Shown: positions 53,805-64,000 of the stretch, one piece after another | Layout: each line of letters starts with the position of its first letter | Position numbering within the stretch: position 1 is the first letter of the stretch | Origin: Aegilops tauschii subsp. strangulata | Taxonomy: Eukaryota > Streptophyta > Magnoliopsida > Poales > Poaceae | Direction: 5' to 3' | Assembly (NCBI RefSeq): GCF_002575655.3 | Contig: NC_053035.3 | Location: forward strand, 93,459,322 to 93,523,321 | Length of the DNA: 64,000 bases | Translations under genes and position numbers: made by a program | Notes under the pieces: generated by a model | The model's input: the letters and a program-made list of their open reading frames with translations, nothing else | Databases searched by the model: none | What the model was told of the DNA's origin: nothing

Positions 53805-54059
53805 ATGCCGTGGTATGTCGTGTACAAGGGTAAGGTTCCCGGAGTCTACGACGACTGGGAGGAGTGTCGGAGACAGGTTCACCGATTCAGCGGTAACAGT
53901 TACAAAGGGTACGCCACTAGGGCCGAGGCCGAATCTAGATACGCCCGCTATCTAGCGGGAGAGGGGAGGGAGCGTTGGAGGAACCGGATGAAGACGAGTT
54001 TCATCGTGATGATGCTCATCGTGATGACCGCAGCTCTCTTCTATGTGATGGTAGTTTAG
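53805..54059 (+). CDS. Small RNase H1 N-terminal (hybrid-binding) domain protein with membrane anchor
   Basis: An 84-residue frame starts at ATG 53805, just after a TACTGCATAG acceptor-like site. Residues 1-50 carry the RNase H1 N-terminal/viroplasmin-type signature: WYVVYKGKVPGVYDDWEEC, then VHRFSGNSYKGY, and an Ala/Glu helix TRAEAESRYARYL. This domain is known to bind RNA/DNA hybrids or double-stranded RNA. There is no catalytic RNase H domain. After a basic stretch (RERWRNRMK) comes a hydrophobic helix of about 19 residues (FIVMMLIVMTAALFYVMVV), a likely C-terminal membrane anchor. It lies downstream of the TnpA/Ulp1-like gene, same strand, inside C2. It could be a separate gene or a last exon of an alternative transcript. 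Confidence 0.7.
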   Translation: MPWYVVYKGKVPGVYDDWEECRRQVHRFSGNSYKGYATRAEAESRYARYLAGEGRERWRNRMKTSFIVMMLIVMTAALFYVMVV

Positions 54060-54329
54060 ATGATCGATATCGACTTGTAATGTGAAGACAAACTCGCGGT
54101 CTCGAGACTTGTAATATAATGTTCTATCTTTGTTCGGTCTTTTCAATTCGGAGACTAATATGATGAATTGTATTCGGAGACTAAAATGATGAGTTGTATT
54201 CTGAGACTAATCTTCTATTGTATTCGATGAATCTGTTGTTGATGTGTGCTGTATATTTTGTCCAATTATACATTTTGTAACCTGTGCAAAAAACAGAAAA
54301 TAAAAAAAATAAAAAAACCTAATATTCAT

Positions 54330-54647
54330 ACTAATGGCGCATCACATCATAGTGCGCCATTAGTATGCCAAAGGATACTAATGGCGCATCACTAAACAGT
54401 GCGCCATTAGTATGCCGAAGTTACTAATGGCGCATCCTGTTGTAGTGCGCCATTAGTATGCCAAAGCACCTGGGTATACATGGCCCCCTGGGAGGCATAC
54501 TAATGGCGCACTGTTGTATATACTAATGGCGCACCAGTGGTGCGCCATTAGTAAAATATACTATTGGCGTGCTACTAATGGCGCACCACTAATGCGCCAT
54601 TAATGGCCAGATTAGGTGCGCCATTAGTAGGCCTTTTTCTAGTAGTG
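54330..54647. repeat. Right subterminal repeat array and terminal repeat of C2
   Basis: At least five hairpin pairs of ACTAATGGCGCA(T/C)C and GTGCGCCATTAGTA occur up to the terminal TTTTTCTAGTAGTG. Same core as the left array. Confidence 0.82.
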
Positions 54648-54650
54648 GCT

Positions 54651-56976
54651 ATGGAGATGCCCATCAATAGATATCAATGTGAGTGAGTAGGGATTGCCAT
54701 GCAACGGATGCACTAGAGCTATAAATGTATGAAAGCTCAACAAAAGAAACTAATAAGTGGGTGTGCATCCAACTTGCTTGCTCATGAAGACCTAGCGCAT
54801 TTGAGGAAGCCCATCGTTGGAATATACAAGCCAAGTTCTATAATGAAAAATTCCCACTAGTATGAAAGTGACAAAATAGGAGACTCTCTATCGTGAAGAT
54901 CATCGTGCTACTTTGAAACACAAGTGTGGAAAAAGGATAGTAACATTGTCCCTTCTCTCTTTTTCTCTCAATTTTTTTGTTGGGATTCTTTGGCCTCTTT
55001 TTTATTGGGCTTCCTTGGCCTCTTTTTTTTATTTCCTCACACGGGACAATGCTCTAATAATGATGATCATCACACTTTTATTTATTTACAACTCAAGAAT
55101 TACAACTCGATACTTAGAACAAAATATGACTCTATATGAATGCCTCCGGCGGTGTACCGGAATGTGAAATAAATCAAGAGTGACATGTATGAAAAATTAT
55201 GAATGGTGGCTTTGCCACAAATACAATGTCAACTACATGATCACGCGAGGCAATATGACAATGATGAAGCGTGTCATAATAAACGGAACGGTGGAAAGTT
55301 GCATGGCAATATATCTCGGAATGGCTATGGAAATACCATAATAGGTAGGTATGGTGGCTGTTTTGAGGAAGGTATATGGTGGGTTTATGGTACCGGCAAA
55401 ATTTGCACGGTACAAGAGAGGATAGCAATGGTGGAAGGGTGAGAGTGCGTATAATCCATGGACTCAACATTATTCATAAAGAACTCACATACTTGCAAAA
55501 ATCTACAAGTCATCAAAACCAAGCACTACGCGCATGCTCCTAGGGGGATGGATTGGTAGGAAAAGACCATCGCTCGTCCCCGACAGCCACTCATAAGGAA
55601 GACAATCAGAGAAACACCTCATGCTTCAATTTTTTTACACAACGGTTACCATACGTGCATGCTACGGGACTTGCAAACCTCAACACAAGTATTTCTCAAA
55701 TTCACAAATACTCAACTAGCATGACTCTAATATCTCCATCTTCATATCTCAAAACAATTATCAAGCATCAAACTTCTCATAGTATTCAATGCACTTTATA
55801 TGAAAGTTTTTATTATACCCATCTTGGATGCCTATCATATTAGGACTAATTTTATAGCCAAAGCAAATTACCATGCTGTTCTAAAAGACTCTCAAAATAA
55901 TATAAGTGAAGCATGAGAGATCAATAATTTCTATAAAATAAAACCACCACCGTGCTCTAAAAAGATATAAGTGAAGCACTAGAGCAAAATTATCTAGCTC
56001 AAAAGATATAAGTGAAGCACATAGAGTATTCTAATAAATTCGATTCATGCATGTCTCTCCCAAAAGGTGTGTACAGCAAGGATGATTGTGGTAAACTAAA
56101 AATCAAAGACTCAAATCATACAAGACGCTCCAAGCAAAACACATATTATGTGGTGAATAAAAATATAGCCTCAAGTAAAGTTACCGATAGACGAAGACGA
56201 AGGAGGGGATGCCTTCCGGGGCATCCCCAAGCTTAGGCTTTTGGTTGTCCTTGAATTTTACCTTGGGGTGCCTTGTGAATCCCCAATCTTAGGCTCTTGC
56301 CACTCCTTATTCAAAAATCCATCAAATCTTTACCCAAAACTTGAAAACTTCACAACACAAAACTTAAACAGAAAATCTCGTGAGCTCCGTTAGTATAAGA
56401 AATCAAACCACCACTTTAAGGTACTGTAATAAACTCATTCTTTATTTATATTGGTGTTAAACCTACTGTATTCCAACTTATCTATGGTTCATACCCCCCG
56501 ATACTACTCATAGATTCATCAAAATAAGCAAACAACACACGAAAAACAGAATCTGTCAAAAACAGAACAGTCTGTAGCAATCTGATTCAAACGAATACTT
56601 CTGTAACTCCAAAAATTCTGAAATAAATTGGTGGACGTGAGGAATTTTTCTATTAATCATCTTCAAAAATAATGAACCTAAAATCACCCTCCAGTAAAAA
56701 ATTACAGCTAATCTCGTGAGTGCAGAAGTTTCTGTTTTTTACAGCAAGATCACAAAGACTTCACCCAAGTCTTTCCAAAGGTTGTACTTGGCACAAACAC
56801 TAATTAAAATATAAAACCACATCTAAACAGAAGCTATATGAATTAATTATTACTAAACAGGAGCAAAAAGCAAAGAACAAAAATAAAATTGGGTTGCCTC
56901 CCAACAAGCGCTTTTCTTTAAAGCCTTTTTAGCTAGGCATTGATAATTTTAATGATGCTCACATCAAAGACAAGAA
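54651..56976 (-). other. Internal non-coding part of element B
   Basis: AT-rich; no gene supported. The short frames seen have no domain. Segments correspond in reverse to the 3' non-coding region of A (for example GGGTTGCCTCCCAACAAGCG near 56890 and ATAAGTGAAGCA repeats at 55905-56010). The first three bases (54648-54650, just upstream) are the right GCT copy of the C2 duplication. Confidence 0.65.
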
Positions 56977-57792
56977 TTAAAGCACAAAGAGAGCATCATA
57001 GAACACGTGATAAACACATCTAAGTCTAACATAATTCCTATGCATAGGCATTTTATAAGAAAACAAATTATCATAGCAAGCAAAAATTAGCATATGCAAG
57101 GAAGAAGAAAGAGACGATAGCAATCTCAACATGACGGGAGGTAATTTAGTAAAATAAAAATTTCTACAACCATATATTCCTCTCTCATAATAATTACACG
57201 TAGGATCATAGGAAAATTCAACAAAATAGCTATCACATAACATATTCTCAACACGATCCACATGCATGCGAAGTTGACACTCTTCCAAAATAGTGGGATT
57301 ATCATTAACTAAAGTCATGACCTCTTCAAACCCACTTTTATCAATAATACCATAAGATCGAACATTCTCCAAATATTTAGGATATAAAGTTGACACTCTT
57401 CCAAACCGACTTTCAATATTATTGCAAACACTATTATCAATCTCATATTCATCATGGGGCTTAAATATATTTTCAAGATCATAAGAAGAATCACCCCAAT
57501 CATGATCATTGCAACAAGTAGTAGACATAGCAAAACTAGCATCCCCAAGCTTAGGGATTTGCATATTATTAGCAAAATTGACATCAAGAGAATTTATGGT
57601 AAAATCATTGCAATTATGCTTTTTATTCAAGGAGCTATCGTGAATCTCTTCATAATTTTCTTCATCACAATTTTCAAATTCACGAATTTCAAGCAAAACC
57701 TCATAAAGATAATCTAGTGCACTCAAATCACTAGAAATTGGTTCATCATAATTGGATCTCTTAAAAAGATTAGCAAGGGGATGAGGATCCAT
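56977..57792 (-). CDS. Retrotransposon B protein of unknown function
   Basis: A 271-residue frame on the minus strand starts at ATG 57792 and is the only long frame of B. It is acidic in its first half (ENCDEENYEEIHD, DDYDLEN-like stretches) and hydrophobic/Cys-rich towards the end. Notable segments are MDPHPLANLFKRSNYDEP, IPKLGDASFAM and YKMPMHRNYVRL. It has no gag zinc knuckle, protease or RT motif. It starts 206 bases inside the primer site, where gag would be expected. It is probably an element-specific protein of a non-autonomous family that relies on a partner for replication; this is inferred. Confidence 0.6.
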   Translation of the reverse strand: MDPHPLANLFKRSNYDEPISSDLSALDYLYEVLLEIREFENCDEENYEEIHDSSLNKKHNCNDFTINSLDVNFANNMQIPKLGDASFAMSTTCCNDHDWGDSSYDLENIFKPHDEYEIDNSVCNNIESRFGRVSTLYPKYLENVRSYGIIDKSGFEEVMTLVNDNPTILEECQLRMHVDRVENMLCDSYFVEFSYDPTCNYYERGIYGCRNFYFTKLPPVMLRLLSSLSSSLHMLIFACYDNLFSYKMPMHRNYVRLRCVYHVFYDALFVL

Positions 57793-57998
57793 AAACTTTT
57801 AGCAAGCGAAGATGCAAGCAAAAAGAAGGCACATGGTAACACAAGATCGCACGGAAGGAGGGTGAAGAAAAGGCAAAGGTTTTCGAAAATCGTTTTTGAA
57901 GTGGGGGAGAGGAAAACAAGAGGCGAATGGCAAATAATGTAATGCATGGGAGAAGTGTTTATGATGGGTACTTGGTATGTCTTGACTCGGCGTAGATC

Positions 57999-58016
57999 TC
58001 CACGACAACGGCACCA
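57999..58016 (-). promoter_or_regulatory. Primer-binding site of element B
   Basis: The minus strand reads TGGTGCCGTTGTCGTGGA, close to the primer site of A and starting 27 bases inside the LTR end. Probably a tRNA-Asp-type primer. Confidence 0.6.
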
Positions 58017-58043
58017 GAAATCCTTCTTGCTACCTCTTGAGCA

Positions 58044-59608
58044 TGCGTTGGTTTTCCCTTGAAGATGAAAGGGTGATGCAACAAAGTAGCGTAAGTATTT
58101 CCCTCAGTTTTTGAGAACCAAGGTATCAATCCAGTAGGAGACAACGCAGAAGTCACCTAGTACCTGCACAAACAATCAAGAACCTTGGAACCAACGCGAT
58201 AAAGGAGTTGTCAACCCCTTCACGGTCACTCGCAAATGTGAGATCTAATAAATATAGTAAGATAAATATTTTTGGTATTTTTGTTGTATAGATTGGAAAG
58301 TAAAGATTGCAAAATAAAATAAATAGGAAACTAGAATTGTAGATCGGAAACTTATATGATGTAAAATAGACCCGGGGGCCATAGGTTTCACTAGTGGCTT
58401 CTCTCAAGATAGCATGTATTACGGTGGGTGAACAAATTACTGCCGAGAAATTGATAGAAAAGTGCATAGTTATGAAGTTATCTAAGGCAATGATCATGAA
58501 TATAGGCATCACGTCCGTGTCAGGTAGACCGAAACGATTCTGCATCTACTACTATTACTCCACACATCGACCGCTATCCAGCATGCATCTAGAGTATTAA
58601 GTTCATAAGAACAGAGTAACACATTAGGCAAGATGACATGATGTAGACGGATAAACTCAAACAATATGATATAAACCCCATCATTTTATCCTCGATGGCA
58701 ACAAAACAAAACATGCCTTGCTGCCCCTACTGTCACTGGGAAAGGACACTGCAAGATTGAACCCAAAGCTAAGCACTTCTCCTATTGCAAGAAAGATCAA
58801 TCTAGTAGGCCAAACTAAACCGATAATTCGAAGAGACTTGCAAAGATATCAAATCATGCATATAAGAATTCAGAGAAGAACCAAATAATATTCATAGATA
58901 AACTTGTTCATAAATCCACAATTCATCGGATCTCGGCAAACACACCGCAAAAGAGTATTACATCGAATAGCTCTGCAAGAACATCGAGGAGAACTTTGTA
59001 TTGAGAATCAAAGAGAGAGAAGAAGCCATCTAGCTAATAACTATGGACCCGAAGGTCCATGGTAAACTACTCACACATCATCGGAGAGGCTATGGTGTTG
59101 ATGTGGAAGCCCTCCGTGATCGATTCCCCCTCTGGCAGAGCACCAGAAAAGGCCCAAAGATGGGATATCACGGGTAGAGAAGGTTGCGATGGTGGAAAAG
59201 TGGTTTCGTGGCTCCCCCTGATGTTTTTAGGGTATAAGAGTATATATAGGCGAAAGAAGTATGTCGGTGGATCTTCATGGGGCCCACGAGGGTGGGGGGC
59301 ATGCCTACCCCCCTGGGCGCGCCCTCCTGCCTCGTGGCCGCCTCGCGGAGTTCCAGAATTCAACTCCAAGTCTTCTGGATTGCTTTTGTTCCAAGAAAGA
59401 TCATCGCGAAGGTTTCATTCTGTTTGGTATTCCTTTTCTGCAAAACACTGAATAGGCAAAAAAAATAGAAACTGGCACTGGGCCTTCGGTTAATAGGTTA
59501 GTCCCAAAAATAATATAAAAGAGCATATTAAAGCCCATTAAACATCCAAAACAGATAATATAATAGCATGGAACAAGAAAAAAATATAGATACGTTTGAG
59601 ACGTATCA
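58044..59608 (-). repeat. 5' LTR of element B
   Basis: The LTR is 1,565 bp and nearly the same as the copy at 39945-41507. On the minus strand it starts TGATACGTCTC at 59608 and ends CAACGCA at 58044. A minus-strand TATATATA box is at about 59239-59247. Confidence 0.88.
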
Positions 59609-60730
59609 GGCCTTCTCCGGCACTCTGACGGAGGGGTCAACGATCACGGAGGGGTTCTTCATCAACGCCCTTGCCCCGCCGATGATGCGTGAGTAGTTTA
59701 CCACAGACCTAGGGGTCCATAGGCAGTAGCTAGATGGCTTCTTCTCTCTTTTGGATCTTCAATACAATGTTCTCCTCGATATTCTTGGAGATCTATTTGA
59801 TGTAATGACTTTTTGCGGTGTGTTTGTTGGGATCCGGTGAATTGCGTGTTTATGATCAGATCTATCTATGAATATTATTTGAGTCTTTGTTGAACTCTCT
59901 TATGCATGATTGTTATAGCGTCGTATTTCTTCTTCGAAACTCTGGTTTGGTTTGGCCAACTAGATTGTATTTTCTTGCCATGGGAAGAGGTGCTTTGTGA
60001 TGGATTCAATCTTGCGGTGCTCAATATCAGTGACAGAAGGAGACATGGGACGCATGTATCATTGCCATTAAGGATAAAAAGATGGGGTCTATTCCTACAT
60101 GAATAGATCATGTCTACATCATGTTATCGTTCTTATTGCATTACTCCGTTTTCCCATGAACTTAATACACTGGATGCATGCTGAATAGCGGTAGATGTGT
60201 GGAGTAATAGTAGTAGATGCAGGCAGGAGTTGGTCTACTAATCTTGGACGTGATGCCTATATACATGATCATTGCCTTGGATATCGTCATAATTATTTGC
60301 TCTTTTATCAATTGCCCAACAGTAATTTGTTTACCCATCGTATTTTATTTTCTTGAGAGAAGCCTCTAGTGAAATCTACAACCCCTAGGTCTATTTCCTA
60401 TCATATTGTTTTTAGATCTATTATTCCAAAAACCCAAAAATACCTTGCTGCACTTTTCCTTTACTTATTTTATTCTGTGTTTTGCTAGATCTATTTATCC
60501 AATCTCATACAATTTAATCTATCTCAATACCGAGGAGGGATTGACGACCCCTCTTACGCGTTGGGTTGCAAGTTTTTGTGGTTTGTGTGCAGGTGCTGTT
60601 TACATAGTGTTGCTTGGTTCTCCTACTGGATTGATAACCTTGGTTTCATAACTGAGGGAAATACTTACCGTTGTTGTGTTGCATCATTGTCTCCTCTTCG
60701 GGGAATTACCAACGCAGATACAAGCAATCA
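59609..60730 (+). repeat. 3' LTR of element A, second part
   Basis: Resumes at GGCCTTCTCCGGCAC, matching the 5' LTR from about 3866, and ends GCAATCA at 60730. About 11 bases of the LTR between the two parts are missing. Confidence 0.88.
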
Positions 60731-60735
60731 TTGTT
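60731..60735. repeat. Target-site duplication, right copy (TTGTT)
   Basis: Matches 3452-3456 and closes element A. Confidence 0.85.
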
Positions 60736-61730
60736 GCAATAAGACTTAAGACTAAGGGCATCGGCCATGACATTAGTCTTACCAGGGGTATAAGAAATAC
60801 CGTAGTCATAGTCTATAATTGCCTCCATCCATCGATTCTGATGGAGGTTCAGATCTGGCTGAGTAAACAGATACTTCATACTTTGATGATCGGTGAAGAT
60901 CTCGCAATGATTACCAAGAAGGTAATGTTGCCAAAACTTCAGTGCATAGATAACTGCAGCAAGTTCGAGGTCATGAACTGGGTAGTTCTCTCATGAGGGC
61001 ACAACTATCGAGAGGCATAAGAAATCACCTTGTGCTCTTGCATTAGGACACAGCCTAATCCTTGACGGGATGTGTCACAATAAATGACGAAGTCCTTGCG
61101 AGAATCTGGAGGGGCAAGAACTGGGGCAGAAGTCAGCTTGTCCTTGAGTGCCTCGAAACTTTCTTGACACTTTTCTGTCCAATCAAACTTAATGCCCTTG
61201 TGATGCAGATTAGTTAACGGCTTGGCGATCTTGGAAAAGTTCTCGAAAAAACGACATCAATAGCCAGCGAGTCCGAGAAAACTTCTGACTTGTTTGACAT
61301 TCTTCGGGGGAGTCTAGTCAAGAATAGCCTGAACTGGTTCTGGGTTGACAGCAATACCACCCTTGGAGTTTACATGACCAAGGTAGGTCACTTCGGGTAA
61401 CCAGAATTCGCACGTGGAATATTTGGCATATAGATGATGTCTCGAAGCTTTTCCAATACAAGACGAAGATGTTCAACATGTTCTTCGTTATTCTTGGAAT
61501 ACACAAGGATATCATCTAGATAAACCACGACGAACTTGTCGAGGTATATATTCCATAAAGATATAGTTCATTAATCGAGAGAACGTTACGGGAGCATTGG
61601 TTAAACTGAAAGACATGACGGTGTGATTGTTCTGTTAAATGCCATGGCAAAACTGACACTTTCGGATGCCGATCTGATGGTTCTTTCGGTGTTCATCAGG
61701 AAACGGCTTGTGGCGAACGTTTGTCAGACA
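60736..61730 (-). pseudogene. Gypsy pol remnant: RT and RNase H part of the outer element
   Basis: Read from 61730 down, the minus strand has the RT segments HQIGIRK (near 61660), VMSFSLTNAP (near 61610) and [11 protein letters not shown] (about 61500-61525). The RNase H region follows (60740-61150), with the FTDH-type and PGK-ADALS-type parts recognisable in broken frames. The next part of the same pol lies at 3451 and below. Stops and frame shifts are common (for example where the fingers region reads CHGI then TAA), so it is dead. The true right border is near 61700-61740. Confidence 0.75.
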
Positions 61731-61740
61731 TGATTTACGG

Positions 61741-62260
61741 ACATATGCATTGCATTGATATGTGCCCCCCCTCTCCCACGCACACACGCACCCTCAAGAG
61801 TCACGACTCTCCCGAGTCCTCTCGCACCCACCATATATCTGTAGGTAGACGTCACACACCTTTTTTCTAACTCACACGTCATACACTTATACTACTACTC
61901 TTGTGGCAAACGTTCTTTGGGCGTACTATATTGTACTCTCACGAAGAGAAGCGGTACATGCATGCACTAGTTCTCTCACACCCATGCGCGGGTGCACTTA
62001 GGAGCGCAATTATTTTTGAAGCTAGGAGCGCATTTGTTTATAAAGAGGCATCCCAATTGACATTTTGACTCGTCTAGTTTTGAACTTCTTGGAGGGTCGG
62101 GGACCACACATGAATGATATAGTACATAGTGTGTCTTGGACGCGATGATTTGATAGTGCGACCTGGAAGCGGTGGCTCGTTATTGATCGAGTTTTATTTT
62201 TACTTGAACTTCAAATGAAAATAGTGGTTCGCGCGTATTCAATTTAATAATGGTTGCTAC
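61741..62260. other. Right flank without recognisable feature
   Basis: I see no gene or repeat signature here. The sequence is CA-rich at first (GCACACACGCACCC), then mixed. GAGCGCAATTAT and GAGCGCATTTGT near 62000 are a small local duplication. Confidence 0.4.
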
Positions 62261-62274
62261 AACAAAATCACTCC

Positions 62275-62290
62275 ACTATATATATAAGCA
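62275..62290 (+). promoter_or_regulatory. TATA box of a possible transcription unit
   Basis: ACTATATATATAAGCA is a strong plant TATA match, followed after about 30 bases by GC-balanced sequence and a CT-rich leader (CCTCTCTTTCACTCTCTC). No repeat border is visible near it. Confidence 0.45.
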
Positions 62291-62299
62291 GGAGCCTCG

Positions 62300-63045
62300 G
62301 AGCTTGCTTTACTAGGGTTCCTCTCTTTCACTCTCTCATGCTCTCCAGATCTAAACAAGACATAGGTGCCACACTCTCTCTACTCATCGCTGGTCACAAA
62401 TCCGGCCAGACCACCTCGGCCGGGGCGAGGGTGTAGGTGCATCATTCACGCGATTGTTGGCGGTGAGGGAGGAGACCAACAGCTCCCTGCGCGTCCCAAT
62501 CGGCAGCCATGTCGTTCTCTCCAAGACAGTGCCGACTTGGGAGGCCCACCAACCCCTTCTTCCTCCCTGCGGTATTGTGGCCAAGATGTAGCCTCCCGAC
62601 GCCATCTTTGCCACATCCTGACGAACCTCAGGTACATATTTTCCTTCGAAACTAGCCTTGCTCTACTACCCCAGCTCCCCACGTGGCTGCATGTGGATCT
62701 TTTTCTACTTCTGTCGGCTGTTCCAAAGCCACCTAGACTTCTACTATTATTAGAGGTAAAGCTAGTTCACACAGTCGAATCTAAGAGTTGGTTCAAACAG
62801 GGAAGAAAGTGGGAAAGCTGTACCATGAATCTAGGACTTGGTTCTAAGAGGAAATGGTGGAAAGTAGTAGATACTCACTGCCCAACCGATCTCTTGGTTG
62901 GAAAGGGGAAGAAGGCGGGGTGGATGGCGAAGGGTGGGGAGAAGTGGACCAATCTCTTGGTTGAAAAAGGAAAGAAAGTGAGGGGTGTTGGGGGCACAAC
63001 GCAAATGAGAGCGAGCAGGTCTAGATTTCCTGTGCTCACGTAGGA
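62300..63045 (+). other. Possible leader/exon sequence, product unknown
   Basis: A frame from 62366 to 63043 is open for 225 codons but begins without an ATG. It is Pro/Arg-rich then Lys/Gly-rich, with no domain I recognise. CCTCAG|GTACAT at about 62631 could be a splice donor ending a first exon. Several TTGGTTC/CTCTTGGTTG repeats (62785-62970) suggest non-coding or duplicated sequence. I would read it as a leader or non-coding RNA rather than a protein gene. Confidence 0.3.
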
Positions 63046-64000
63046 AAATGTCGCCGAGGAGAAACAAATGGGACAAATGCAGACATGTAGTGCCAATTAT
63101 AACACAATAGATGCTGCTGTTAATCATATGGCACTGCAAATAGCTGTCACTGCTTAAATAACCTTATTTCACATTTGCGCAAACAGGGATGTCTGTCTCC
63201 ATATCGTTTCTATTTGTGCAATCAGAAGTACACACCTCAGTTTTAGTAGAACTACACAAAATGAGATGGCTATTCCTAGCTATCGTCGTCTAACCACCCA
63301 TGTTAGGTATTCCTACATTGGTAGTAACTAGGTAGAATGACCAACGCAATCTAAAAGAAGTTGATTCATACGTTTACTTCCTTATTGTAGTGCAGGGACG
63401 AGCAAAAGCGTCTGCATCCTAGTCGGGAATGCACTTTTTCCCAGATCAAGGATGGACAGAGGACTAGCTGGCATGGCTGCGCAGAGTTTTTTGGACAGGT
63501 GCGTGGACAAGGAGCATTGTGGTCTGCTTATTTCTGCAAATAATGGTGCTTAAATTTAGTGGAACTGCACAAGAAGTTCAGATGGTTAGTCCACTACATA
63601 GTTCAGTTCAGTATTCCAACTGAGAACACTATTATAATTAGTTATTCTAGAATGAGAGAACCTGACCCTAGATGGTGGCAATAAGAAAAACCAGAGTGAA
63701 CTCCAGGAAATTAAAGCCTGCCTAGGGAGGCCCTTTGCTCATAGAAGCCTTGCTTGATTTTTCCTGATTTGTAAACCTTCTCACAACTTTGTCTTTTCAT
63801 GTGAACTAGTAAATGTTGGTTGTGTTCTATGAATCATTGAGATGTATAAAACTGCTGAACTTATGCTTTTCAAGTATTTTATGAAGCTGAGTTTAATGTG
63901 AATGTTCCACATGAATGCTGGACTAGCGTGTGAACGTTTGGAATTTACATTGTGGCCTCAGTTAACTGCATGAACCACTGTAACAAGATACCTAGTTGCT
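63046..64000. other. AT-rich right end, nothing identified
   Basis: No open frame of interest on either strand, no repeat ends seen. It could be intron or 3' UTR sequence of the unit suggested at 62275. Confidence 0.35.

Larger units (their letters stand above)
41991..54647 (+). mobile_element. Complete CACTA DNA transposon C2
   Basis: The element is 12,657 bp. The left end is CACTACTAGAAAAAGG at 41991 and the right end is its complement, finishing TTTTTCTAGTAGTG at 54647. GCT flanks both sides (41988-41990 and 54648-54650), the 3-bp duplication expected of CACTA elements. Removal rejoins element B exactly. Inside are subterminal arrays of TACTAATGGCGCACC and its complement, a TNP2-type transposase gene, a TnpA/Ulp1-like gene and a small RNase H1-N gene. 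The transposase frame is intact but the second gene is damaged, so mobility would need help from another copy. Confidence 0.95.
39945..59608 (-). mobile_element. Non-autonomous LTR retrotransposon B, minus strand, split by C2
   Basis: LTRs at 39945-41507 (3', 1,563 bp) and 58044-59608 (5', 1,565 bp) have the TGATACG to CAACGCA layout on the minus strand. The internal region (41508-41990 and 54648-58043) has a primer site, one open frame of unknown function and an AAGCTTGGGGATGC polypurine tract before the 3' LTR. It lies in the 3' LTR of A. The flanks are CGAGA and GGCCT, so no duplication is visible, and about 11 bases of A are missing compared with its 5' LTR. Without C2, B is about 7.0 kb. 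Confidence 0.88.
3457..60730 (+). mobile_element. Athila-like LTR retrotransposon A (Sabrina/WHAM style), heavily split
   Basis: Component parts are: 5' LTR 3457-4981, internal part 4982-6414, internal part 36229-39504, and 3' LTR 39505-39944 plus 59609-60730. Both LTRs start TGATACG and end CAATCA, and the element is flanked by TTGTT. Removing the CACTA element C1 and the retrotransposon B leaves roughly 7.8 kb. The coding capacity seen is gag and an aspartic protease only; no RT, RNase H or integrase is present, so A is non-autonomous. The family name is from memory of LTR style and should be treated as approximate. Confidence 0.85.

Noticed and set aside
62366..63043. 225-codon frame as a protein-coding gene
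   Set aside because: It has no ATG at its start, low-complexity composition and no recognisable domain; kept only as possible leader sequence.

Overview
The window looks like intergenic DNA of a large grass genome, most likely Triticeae (wheat, barley or relatives). Almost all of it is nested transposable elements: Ty3/gypsy LTR retrotransposons of chromovirus and Athila-like types, two CACTA DNA transposons with typical grass subterminal repeats, and fragments of Stowaway/mariner-like elements. I see no rRNA, no CRISPR and no convincing intact host gene. The species call is an inference from element style, not a database match.

The layout reads as nested insertions, several with visible target-site duplications (TSDs). 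(1) The outermost layer is a decayed chromovirus-type gypsy element on the minus strand. Its LTR lies at 1-1815 and the integrase half of pol at about 1976-3451; RNase H and RT resume at about 60736-61730. (2) A plus-strand Athila-like element A (Sabrina/WHAM style) interrupts it at 3457-60730, with a TTGTT duplication on both sides. (3a) Element A is split by a CACTA-like transposon C1 (about 6415-36228). C1 carries a B3-like exon, a coiled-coil gene, an exonuclease-like gene and a 503-bp satellite array. (4a) Inside C1 is a tandem chromovirus array, LTR-internal-LTR-internal-LTR-partial internal (7609-27697), with two intact 1,459-residue gag-pol frames. (4b) Also inside C1 is a solo LTR (33772-35320, TSD GGCAA) that splits the exonuclease-like gene. 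(3b) The 3' LTR of A is split by a minus-strand relative B (39945-59608). (4c) B is split by a complete CACTA transposon C2 (41991-54647, TSD GCT).

C2 is the most gene-rich element. It has an intact TNP2-type transposase of 1,188 residues and a four-exon second gene that joins a TnpA-like N-terminus to a Ulp1-like domain. That second gene has a premature stop, a one-base frameshift and no catalytic Cys. A small frame follows that joins an RNase H1 N-terminal hybrid-binding domain to a membrane anchor. Both large genes share a leader module, and subterminal repeats at both ends are likely transposase-binding sites. The chromovirus array has tRNA-iMet primer sites, TATA boxes in each LTR, an extra reading frame upstream of gag, and gag-protease-RT-RNase H-integrase-chromodomain in one frame.

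The right flank (61741-64000) is not recognisable as a repeat. It has a good TATA box and leader-like sequence at about 62275-62630, so it may be the start of a real transcription unit, but no recognisable protein is visible.
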